A DNA stretch of 64,000 nucleotides, taken from positions 1 through 64,000 of the forward strand of contig JASANZ010002190.1 in NCBI GenBank assembly GCA_030849805.1, written 5' to 3'. Both the position numbers and the translations under genes were made by a program. The notes beneath the pieces were generated by a model that was not told where the DNA came from, did not search any database, and saw only the letters and a program-made list of their open reading frames with translations. The stretch is from Sergeia podlipaevii (Eukaryota > Euglenozoa > Kinetoplastea > Trypanosomatida > Trypanosomatidae). Below, in pieces: positions 10,718 to 18,938 of the stretch. Within the stretch, counting starts at the first letter, position 1. Each line of letters starts with the position of its first letter.

Positions 10718-13393
10718 ACACAAGAAGGGCTGTTTTGGAAAGAAGCGAAGACACAGTAGTGAGGAGACGATGGGCTGCGTCTCATAAATTGTAGCTTTCT
10801 CGCTTTTCATTGTGACACGTTCTCGTTCGTTCTTTGAGTTCCACATCAGCAGGGAGAATGTTTTTTCCACCTTTTTTGTAGTTGTTGTTATTTTCTGAAG
10901 GACTCTCTATATTACATCTTTGCATGCTTTGCCGGTTGGTTCTTTGACTGAGTTTTCTTTCATCGCTTTTGCAGATTGTGATTCAGAGCGCTCTCAAACC
11001 AAATTACGTACAAAGCCCCCTTAATGTAGCTGCTTCTTTTAATATATTTAATTTAATTTATTTATCTTGTTTTGTTTTTCCCCCTTCTTTTCTTTTTGCT
11101 TGTTCGTTTGATTACTACTAGTATTATTCACCATTTTGCATTTTTTGAGGGTTGATTGGAGTAGGAGCAAGGCTCACATCTATATGTATTGTTAAATGCT
11201 TGGAAATGAGACGCTGATGCGCTGCTGTGGCTTTTCTTGATGGTATCATTAAAAAAAAGAAACATAGGCAGGCCAGCGTATTCTGCTATTTCTCTATTAG
11301 CATTTGTGGATGTATTCTTCTTAAAGAGACCTCTTGTTCCATTGTTCTCTGTTGCTTGTTTGTTTGTTTGTTTTTTTCCTTCTTGAGCTCTAGCGCATCG
11401 GTACATATTCGTGTCAACTTGCATTTGTGATTAATTTTTTATTTATTTCTTGGATATAATCTATATGCAATAACATCCGTTTATATGTGTGCTCCGTGAT
11501 GTGATGTGGCTCTTTATGGATGCGTGTATGAAGGGTGGCAGCTGTGGGTTGAAAGGAGTATCAGAGGAGAACGGTGGATGTCACACACTTTTTACTTTCC
11601 TTTCTATCGAACGTAACTCGCCAAAAGTGTGTGTTTGTGTTTGTGTGTGTCCGTGCGTATTTGTTCCTCTCATCTTTTTTTTTTGTTTGTATATGTAGTT
11701 GAGGCAATATATGCAGTTCCCGCTGCGCTTGCCACGCATGTTGGCATGGTTCTCCCTTATTTATTTATTTTTTTCACTTGCCCTCTACACTGTCTGGTGG
11801 AATTTATCGAATCTCTTACTCAAGGCGATATATACGTTTTTGTTTATTTATATTATATATCTTTATGAAGCAGCTGGTATTCTGTGAAAAATTATGTTCA
11901 TATATTTATTTACGTGTGTACGACAATATATATTGGCTTTATGAAAGGGTTGGTAAGGGGGATAGCTATGTGCGTGAAGCAAAACCATCTTCACATCTTG
12001 AGCGACTACTGCAATCATAAGAAAAAATCAAAAAGGCAAAGAAAGGAGAGCTACTTGAAAGCAACAATGAAAAAAGAGAATGCAGAAGCGGTGGAGAGCA
12101 ATAATGCATCAAGTAGTTAGCAATTGTAGGAGATCGTCTTCCTCGTTGGGGTTCTCCTTTCCTCTTCTTTTTTCATACTTGGAGCCTCCATTGTCTCTTA
12201 GTATACATATATAAGTCTTCTTGCTCTGTTCTGTCTTTTTATAATAGTAGCTATGAAATTCGTGCTTGCTACTAAGCGCAGTAGTTTTCAAAATAACTAC
12301 GAAACTGAGAACGGAAGAAATTGAATGAGAAAGCCATGTAAGCGCACACCTCCTGCTGAACTAATATATACATTGAAATGAAAAGGAAAACAATAATAAT
12401 AGTAATATAACTGCATGATTTCAGTTCTTTTCATTTTTTTTTCTTTTTTCCTCGGCTACAGCGAAAGAGGTCGCAACGTACATCGCATAGGGTTGAACAA
12501 GAAGAGGAGAAAGCGGAACTGTGAGAGGCAATGATAGCAGCCATAGGAATATGTGAACCTGGCACGTTAGTCTTCCGTTTTTATCGAAAAGTTCTTAGCA
12601 TCTTTGTGTCCCTATATATATTATGATTATTATAGGGGGAAAAGGGGGAATTGATTGATTGGAAAGCAAATCAAGAGAAATGTCTTGTATCGCAAAGAGG
12701 AAGAAGGTTGGCGGTGTGATCGCAAGCTTTGATACACGGTACTGTGTATGTGTGTGTGCGTGTGTGTATATGGAAATGATTTCAGAAAGAAGCAGTTGCA
12801 TGAAGTCTTCTACATATGACAGTACATCAATAGCGCTGCGTGTTGATTGGCGCCCTCTGAAGGCTAATATAGTAACTTCTAGGGGAGGGGGCAATGGGGG
12901 TGTTATGGACGTACATTTTTAGTTTTGTTGGCACGACATTTTTGCTTTCTTGTGTTCTTGATTCTCCCCTCTACTTCATCTACGCCCTGTATTTAACTAT
13001 AAGGTGAACGGAGGGCGTTTTTTTTAATAATAAAAAAATGTGATCATGCCGTTTTGGGTAGGTTGTGTCCTTACAGTTCGCAAGCGAGATATACATATAT
13101 TAAGAAGAGTAGAGTAAAAAAAATATTTTTACTGTACGCTTGTTGCAAGCAATCTGTGTTCTACTTCATGAGGTAGTAGACGTTCAAGAACCGAGTGATC
13201 CAGCTCGTTTGCTATGTGGCATTTCATAGCAATAATAATAATAGTTTTAAACGTAAACTGTTGAGATCTACATGCTATTAAATACCATTCGTTATATACT
13301 CTCTCTCCCCATGTCTTTCTCTTTTTTCACGCTTTTAAAAAGAAAACATCTGTAAAAAGAAAAAAAGGAAATTGGTTACGAAGAGTCCATCAC
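10718..13393. other. Long spacer, 2.7 kb, no gene recognised
   Basis: This is the longest gene-free stretch in the window. It is AT-rich, with T runs, GT runs (about 11628-11650 and 12748-12770) and scattered open frames under 100 codons that lack any domain or coding-like composition. I looked for tRNA A/B-box patterns and saw none. T/C-rich sequence at about 13301-13336 followed by AG at 13341-13342 is the likely spliced-leader acceptor for the next gene, giving a 5' UTR of about 50 bases. The rest is presumably the 3' UTR of the malic enzyme and spacer, but a small noncoding RNA gene could be hidden here. Confidence 0.55.
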
Positions 13394-14287
13394 ATGTCTA
13401 GTCATCACAATGATAGTCAAGATGAAGAAGAGGACTACCTAAACTTTGACTACGTTCCCAAGATGGAACGAGCTAACCAGCAGACTGAGCAAAGCGGTGA
13501 AGGTGAGCCAGCCAAGAGGGCTCGCACAGTATATGAGGTGGAGCGAGACGCAAAGGTGGCCGCCATCTTGCACCAGCAGGAAGAGGATGAAAGGAAGAAG
13601 AAGGCTGAGGCGGATGAGGCCGCTGCTGTTGCCCAACGTACCGCTTTAGGACATGAGGGGGCTACCGCACCACGTGGTGGCGCCTCCGGTGCTGCCGCTG
13701 GTTACCGCCGATACAACCGTTATGAGAACGTCGGTAGCAATGAAAGTGGTAATAGCAACCACACGATTGATAGCAGCGGCACTACTAGCTATGCTCAATA
13801 TCAGAACCTCTATCGTCAGAAGCGTTATGCGAATATGTCAGAAGAGGATAAGAAGCGACAGGCGACGTACCGCAAAAACATGTTTGTCATTCGTAATGCT
13901 GTGAAGGAGGTGGACCCGGTCACACGTCAGGTGATGGAGGTAACTGTCTCGCAAGACACGCACGCAGCAGGGGTGTCGCAGTTTCGTAGCACGAACCGCT
14001 ACGCACGGAACAACTACAATAATAATGGTAGCAACAACAACAACAACAACAACAACAACAGTCAGTACCGTGGAGGTAACAACCGAGGTGGCGGCTACGG
14101 AGGAAACAGCGGAAGGCGAGACGAACAGAACACACGCGATGGGAACAGACGGGCCCCATACACGTCGCATGGCAACGCCAGTGGTCATGGAAGTGGGAGA
14201 GGCGGTAGCGGCTTTAGAGAGCGCGGAGCACGTGGCCGCGGTTACGGCGGTTCATCAGGGTCATACAAGCGTGACCGCGAGCACTAG
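13394..14287 (+). CDS. RG/Asn-rich probable RNA-binding protein (297 aa)
   Basis: I do not recognise a named family. Residues 1-30 are acidic. Residues 45-80 are a charged helix rich in Glu, Lys and Ala. A Tyr/Arg-rich central block (about 100-185) contains repeated RY pairs and the only stretch that looks conserved and folded, around YRKNMFVIRNAVKEVDP. The last third is disordered: a poly-Asn run encoded by an AAC repeat, then GG, RGG and RGRG motifs with Tyr and Ser. RGG tails of this kind usually bind RNA and are targets of arginine methylation. There is no RRM. The likely role is in an RNA-protein complex, nuclear or mitochondrial, but this is inference from composition only. Confidence 0.85.
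   Translation: MSSHHNDSQDEEEDYLNFDYVPKMERANQQTEQSGEGEPAKRARTVYEVERDAKVAAILHQQEEDERKKKAEADEAAAVAQRTALGHEGATAPRGGASGAAAGYRRYNRYENVGSNESGNSNHTIDSSGTTSYAQYQNLYRQKRYANMSEEDKKRQATYRKNMFVIRNAVKEVDPVTRQVMEVTVSQDTHAAGVSQFRSTNRYARNNYNNNGSNNNNNNNNNSQYRGGNNRGGGYGGNSGRRDEQNTRDGNRRAPYTSHGNASGHGSGRGGSGFRERGARGRGYGGSSGSYKRDREH
14033..14060 (+). repeat. In-frame (AAC)n repeat encoding poly-Asn
   Basis: About nine AAC units in the coding frame of the RG-rich protein produce an uninterrupted Asn run. It is a probable site of length variation. Confidence 0.9.
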
Positions 14288-14864
14288 GACAAGTAATGTG
14301 CAGCAAGCCGGATACGCCTTATTGGTATTTTATGCCTATTGCAGTTGCGAAAGTACTCCTTAGATAGTTCTCATCCCTTTTTTTTTCGAATATGGTTCCC
14401 TTTACTTTTCGATGGTACCTGTGTATTGGTTGATATGCGATATATGTCAAGTTGCAAAGGGAAGGGCATGGTGCTTCCCCTAAATATTCTTTATGTTCTG
14501 CTGCTGAATGGAAAAAGATAATGCAAAACAATAAAGCGAATGTTCTATGAATCGTGTGCTACTTTATATTTATGTGCTTGTGTTTGCTTTGTTTTGTATA
14601 GCATTTTATTGGGCGCTTCTCTATTTGCTGTTACTTTCTCTTTGACTTTTTCCTTTCTCTTTGCCCCTCCTCCCTCTTTCACTGAAGCAACGCCTGTTGG
14701 GCTGTCGGAGGCGTCACTACCTGCATAATCACACATCTATACTTATAGGTTAACCACAGTAGTGTGTCTGTGCTTACATAGCTACTCTAGTTCTTTCTTT
14801 GTGCTAAACAATTGTGAGCAAGATCACACGCACAAGCACAAAGCAGCTCATATACACGAACTTT
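14288..14864. other. Intergenic spacer, 0.6 kb
   Basis: No coding sequence recognised. A strong T/C tract at about 14636-14680 is followed by AG at 14686-14687, and a shorter one ends in AG at 14789-14790. Either fits as the trans-splice acceptor for the gene starting at 14865. Confidence 0.6.
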
Positions 14865-16430
14865 ATGTCGAGTATGTCACGCCAAGTGTCGCTTCGTAAG
14901 CGTCACCACGAGGACGATGGCGGTGTCTGTCCTACACAGCAACAGCATCACAGCTCCCTTCAGCAGCAGCGCATGTCAGCGCGTTATCGCTTCTTAGCAG
15001 AGCTCAAAAATTATGCAAGTGACGATGATGAGAACGAGGAAGTTGGCGTCGTCACCACATCTACGACAGCTACAAGTACCATTGCTGACACTACCAATGG
15101 CATCTCCTCGCTCTCCTTCTTTGAGACTGCGGATGCGCACGCCTCCGCGGCAGCAGCAGCAGCGCCGAAGAATAGCAGGCCTGCTCGCGTTGGCTTAGGG
15201 CTGCTGCATGCCATGCATGCGGAGCAAACGGTGGGTCCTAGCGAGGCTAGATCTCCAGCTTCTCCAACTAGTAGTGGCTTGAAGGTGGTGGAGACGTATG
15301 TACCACTCACTTCGGGCGGCTTTCTCGACACCACAGACGAGCATTGCGACCTGCGCACAGTAAAGGTGGGCGACGTGCTTTGCCGCCGCCATCCACCACC
15401 CAAAACAACAACAACTTCCACTTTCGATCAGCATCCCAGCGGTGTCGCCAGCAGTAGCAGCAGCGCCTCTCCATCTCAGGCCAGCCCAACCACTACAAGT
15501 GCACCGCAGCATCACCAGGACCCATCCTCCGTGGTGGCGGCCGCAAAATCAGGCTCCCTGCTTCACTTTCGCAAGGAGGCGGATCTCACAGCGGATGAGC
15601 GCACTTACGGCAAGACCATCACCAGTGACATGATTAGCGTGCTCTTTGAGGTCAGCCGGCTCGATCGGGCCACACAAACGTTGGAGGCAGTCTTTCTGGA
15701 CGGCACTCGCGCGAAGCTCAACGTGTATGATGTGCGACCTGCTGGTTTTGTTGAGAAGCAGATGTATTACAAGTGGAGAGAGGACCCCGCGAGTCGCCCG
15801 GTGCGCACCATCACGGCCGCCGCCAAATCCCCTGCAGCGGGGGCTAGTGCCACAAATAGAGACTTTCCAGCTGCTCCTATCAACTCCCAACAGCAGCAAC
15901 AGTCATCGGAAAGCCAGAACACTCCGGCCTCCTCAACAGCCACCAGCACACGACCTGTGTGGTGGGTAGTGCCCAACATACTGGTGCGCGTGGTAGCCGA
16001 GTCAGCGGAGGACTGGTATGGGAGGAAGTGCGCGGTCAAAGCGGTGATGCGCAAGGAAAACAAGGTGCGTCTTGCGGAGTGGCCAGCGCCACACGTGGCT
16101 GCTGGTGGGTCCTCCTCGCCTGCCTCACCCGCGAGTCCGACAAACTCTGGTTTCCCACTCTCAGCCTTCTCTTCCTCCTCTCCACGCACTCCTCAGCCTG
16201 CTGCAGTGGTGGTGGATATCATTGGTCTGGATGGGCTGGAGACCGTCATTCCCAAGAAAGGAGGGACTGCCTTGGTAGTGCTAGGGGAGAAGCGCGGCGA
16301 ACTTGTGACGGTTCAGGCGCGCGTGCGTGGCGCCGATGGCGATCTGGCGGCTGTGGAAGTGAAGGCGAGCAGAACTGGGGAAGTGTTCCAGTTGGCCCCG
16401 CATGAGTTATGTGAGCTTGCCAGGCGCTGA
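14865..16430 (+). CDS. KOW-repeat protein, candidate GPKOW/Spp2-like splicing factor (521 aa)
   Basis: I start at the ATG at 14865; an upstream in-frame GTG at 14814 is less likely. Residues 1-80 contain a short helix (RYRFLAELKNYASDDD) and Ser/Thr-rich sequence. Around residue 107 the segment VGLGLLHAMHAE resembles a weak G-patch core. Two KOW-like beta segments follow in the C-terminal half: about 368-400 (VPNILVRVVAE, then WYGRKCAVKAV) and about 458-521 (VIPKKGGTALVVLGEKRGELVTV). One G-patch followed by two KOW motifs is the order in GPKOW/Spp2/MOS2, partners of the spliceosomal helicase Prp2/DHX16. Long Ser/Gln/Ala linkers separate the parts. If correct, the protein acts in nuclear splicing, which here is mostly trans-splicing. 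Another KOW protein of transcription or ribosome assembly is the alternative. Confidence 0.75.
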   Translation: MSSMSRQVSLRKRHHEDDGGVCPTQQQHHSSLQQQRMSARYRFLAELKNYASDDDENEEVGVVTTSTTATSTIADTTNGISSLSFFETADAHASAAAAAAPKNSRPARVGLGLLHAMHAEQTVGPSEARSPASPTSSGLKVVETYVPLTSGGFLDTTDEHCDLRTVKVGDVLCRRHPPPKTTTTSTFDQHPSGVASSSSSASPSQASPTTTSAPQHHQDPSSVVAAAKSGSLLHFRKEADLTADERTYGKTITSDMISVLFEVSRLDRATQTLEAVFLDGTRAKLNVYDVRPAGFVEKQMYYKWREDPASRPVRTITAAAKSPAAGASATNRDFPAAPINSQQQQQSSESQNTPASSTATSTRPVWWVVPNILVRVVAESAEDWYGRKCAVKAVMRKENKVRLAEWPAPHVAAGGSSSPASPASPTNSGFPLSAFSSSSPRTPQPAAVVVDIIGLDGLETVIPKKGGTALVVLGEKRGELVTVQARVRGADGDLAAVEVKASRTGEVFQLAPHELCELARR

Positions 16431-16431
16431 G

Positions 16432-16453
16432 AGGGAGGGGAGGGGAGGGGAGG
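16432..16453 (+). repeat. G-run tract, possible G-quadruplex in the 3' UTR
   Basis: Four runs of three to four G's separated by single A's start one base after the TGA at 16428-16430. The spacing fits the standard G-quadruplex pattern on the mRNA strand. Confidence 0.7.
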
Positions 16454-16528
16454 TTCTTCTTTTGTTGCTGTGAAGTAATGGGAAGGCGCGGTCGGAATGT
16501 CTGTACGGCTCAGCAGTAGCCCTTCTTT

Positions 16529-16548
16529 CCCCCCCCCCCCTTTTTTTT
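16529..16548 (+). repeat. C12-T8 homopolymer tract
   Basis: Twelve C's followed by eight T's about 80 bases downstream of the G-run tract. The C run is complementary to the G runs, so the two could pair in the transcript. Confidence 0.85.
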
Positions 16549-16707
16549 GCGCCAGCATATATTGTTATGTAACAATAATTATTTAGCAATGATTGCCTAT
16601 ATATACATATAGCGCTGATGTTGTGCTGGAGTTGTTCTTTACCATCAACTTAAACGCTCACGCCTGGAACTCGTGCATTTTTCTCCTCTATATGTGTAGG
16701 TTGGCTG

Positions 16708-16778
16708 TTAATATCATCTTTTCTTTCTCTTTTTTATTTTTCTCTTATCTATCGCTCGTCTTTATTGCTCGTATACAG
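16708..16778 (+). promoter_or_regulatory. Candidate polypyrimidine tract and spliced-leader acceptor
   Basis: About 60 bases that are mostly T and C, with the first clear AG at 16777-16778. The downstream ATG at 16845 would have a 5' UTR of about 66 bases. The same tract would also direct polyadenylation of the upstream mRNA, as known for trypanosomatids. The exact acceptor is not proven. Confidence 0.55.
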
Positions 16779-16844
16779 CGTTTATTTGTATTACTTTTAG
16801 AAAGGCTTGTGAATAGATTCTGATTAGATACCCCCATTCATTAG

Positions 16845-18482
16845 ATGGGAAAGAATAGGCGCCATTCGGGCCCAGTAGATGCCTGGGAGCACTTTGCCCA
16901 GCATCGTGGCCGGAAGATGTTCCCAGACCGCAGCAGTAGCAGTTTGATACTTGGTAACCCAACTTACAATCCATTTGTCGACGACGATGAGGGGGAAGAA
17001 GAAAAAGAGAGACAGCACGTGTACTCACACCTCACCACCACCGAGTTACAGTGTAGTCCTATTGCAGCCAACGATACCAAAGGGTCTCTGCGCTCTCTGC
17101 GGGAGCCTGCATCGGTGGCATTCCACGGCACTGGTGGAGGCAACAGTTCTGAACGAGTGAAGCGCAGACCTAGAGGACCCGGGACGGAGTTCGCCGCTTT
17201 TATTGAGGAGCACGGCTTCCCGCAAGTGTCCAGTGCACGCAAGCGTCATATGATGAGCAGCGATGGCGGAGTTGAGGGTCGCTGGGATTCGAGGGAGTAC
17301 GTCTACGATCCAGATATTCTGCGAACTCACAAGAAGGTGGTCAACATGCCATACAGCGAAGCCGCACAACAGCATATTAATCTTTTTGATGCCGAGCAAG
17401 AAGCTTTGCAGTACAATCACAACTATTACCACCATCCGCGGTTGGCGGCTCTCTCGCAAGGCGTTAGAGGGGCAAGCACTGACACACAGAAGTACGTAGA
17501 TCCATGCGATCCAGTTGAGCAACGGTCAGCCTCTAGGGAGGAACCAGGAAGACATGAGCCGTCACCACGTACCACTTCCTCTGCAGAGCAAAACCGTTAC
17601 TCCGCAACTGCTGGTTTCCCTCAGGTGTCTCCTCCTCCACTCAGCTCTCGATCTCGATATACACAATGGCACTCACAGAGCAGGTCAAGCCCATCAAAGG
17701 TTGAGCGCAAGTCAGTCACTCCAGAAGGTGATCGTGAGACACCTCCATCGACCGAGTTCCGTGGATCGCAAGGAAAGGAAGAGCGACGAGATGACAAAGG
17801 AGAAGAAGAAGAAGAGTACTTCCTCTTACAAACCATTGAGGAGCAAGCACAGCGTGTATCATATCTTGAAAAAATGCACGAGAGCGAGGCACGTGTGCTG
17901 CAAGAGTTGATCCATCTGTATGATCAACGCCATCTGTCTCGATACCACAGGGAAGCATCCGTACCGCAACCGTCTGGCAAGAACAGTGACCGCGAAGGCA
18001 AGCGCGTGCTTCAGCCGTGGGAGCAGCGTGAGAGTCCGTTAAGATCATCTTCACGTGACGGCGACACGCATGGCAGCTGGCAGCAAGCACGACGAGGAAG
18101 GCCTCAGCATTCAACACGAGAGGAATATGAAAAGGAGAGGGAGGCCAGTCCACAGAGGCAATATGGGGTACCACTGCAGCGGTGGCAAGGGAAGGCATCG
18201 GTGTCGTGGGAGGTACCGCAGGAGCAGAGCGCGAGGAGCCAGAGGAACGACGACGTACAAAGAGACGCTCCGTCCGATACCCCACGCAGGTTGAGAGGCA
18301 CCTCTTCGTCGTCGTCCTTCTTGCGGCGACCTTCTGAGATGGCGCGCTCTCCTTCTCCGCATATTCAGCAACAGCAGCGATCACCTGCGAAGCCGGCCGG
18401 GCCCACGATGAAAAGACGTGAGGCTGTATCTCTTAGAGACTTGTTTGCTGAGCAGAAACCATTGCCTCAGTACCACCAATGA
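16845..18482 (+). CDS. Disordered, charged protein of unknown function (545 aa)
   Basis: I do not recognise this protein. It is rich in Ser, Arg, Glu, Gln and Pro over most of its length. One region stands out: about residues 310-360, an acidic run (EEEEE) followed by a helix (FLLQTIEEQAQRVSYLEKMHESEARVL...) with heptad-like hydrophobic spacing, consistent with a short coiled coil. The C-terminus (AVSLRDLFAEQKPLPQYHQ) looks like a short linear motif. There is no signal peptide or membrane segment. A cytoskeletal or RNA-granule role would fit the composition but is a guess. Confidence 0.85.
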   Translation: MGKNRRHSGPVDAWEHFAQHRGRKMFPDRSSSSLILGNPTYNPFVDDDEGEEEKERQHVYSHLTTTELQCSPIAANDTKGSLRSLREPASVAFHGTGGGNSSERVKRRPRGPGTEFAAFIEEHGFPQVSSARKRHMMSSDGGVEGRWDSREYVYDPDILRTHKKVVNMPYSEAAQQHINLFDAEQEALQYNHNYYHHPRLAALSQGVRGASTDTQKYVDPCDPVEQRSASREEPGRHEPSPRTTSSAEQNRYSATAGFPQVSPPPLSSRSRYTQWHSQSRSSPSKVERKSVTPEGDRETPPSTEFRGSQGKEERRDDKGEEEEEYFLLQTIEEQAQRVSYLEKMHESEARVLQELIHLYDQRHLSRYHREASVPQPSGKNSDREGKRVLQPWEQRESPLRSSSRDGDTHGSWQQARRGRPQHSTREEYEKEREASPQRQYGVPLQRWQGKASVSWEVPQEQSARSQRNDDVQRDAPSDTPRRLRGTSSSSSFLRRPSEMARSPSPHIQQQQRSPAKPAGPTMKRREAVSLRDLFAEQKPLPQYHQ

Positions 18483-18938
18483 TTATAGTTGTTGTTGTTT
18501 TTATATATGACTGTTATGCCTCTTTGCTCTTATGTTGCTATTTATATTAATGGAGTCGGAAAAAAAAAGTAGAAATGCATTACAATCCAGTAGTTGCCTA
18601 TCTTTGTCTCTCGGCGACACGATTTAATGTGTAAGGATATGCATTTTTTTATGCCTCACGTCATTTCAAATTTGTTTCGCTATCTGTGTGCTCATCTTTG
18701 CCATTGGTTTGCCTTTTTGTTGTTAAGGAAAACAAAAAGAAAAAAGAGGTACGACCCTAGTGGTGCCATTTTTGCCATTGGGTTTCTGTATCTTTCACAC
18801 ACACACGCACGCACGCGCTTAAGTACATACACTACCGCATATCATATTATAAATATTATTATATTCACAAAGACGTTCACTTTACCTTCACAGTTGATCA
18901 TCAAATTTGTGCTTACTGTTCGCCGATTAGGTTTGCTG
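18483..18938. other. Intergenic spacer, 0.46 kb
   Basis: AT-rich. An open frame continuous with the next gene runs upstream to a TTG at 18594, but its composition is spacer-like. A short pyrimidine stretch ending in AG at 18892-18893 is a candidate trans-splice acceptor, placing the start of the next gene at the ATG at 18939. Confidence 0.6.

Larger units (their letters stand above)
16431..16844. other. Intergenic spacer, 0.4 kb
   Basis: Begins with a G-run block right after the stop codon, followed by a C run and a T run. A strong T/C tract (about 16708-16768) with AG at 16777-16778 precedes the next gene. Confidence 0.6.

Noticed and set aside
9008..10870. Minus-strand open frames of 348 and 269 codons opposite the second malic enzyme
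   Set aside because: Same explanation: third-position G/C bias removes stops on the opposite strand. No family resemblance.
18594..18938. In-frame N-terminal extension of the ERI1-Tpt1 fusion
   Set aside because: Begins at TTG, has spacer-like composition, and a candidate splice acceptor lies at 18892-18893, so the ATG at 18939 is preferred.
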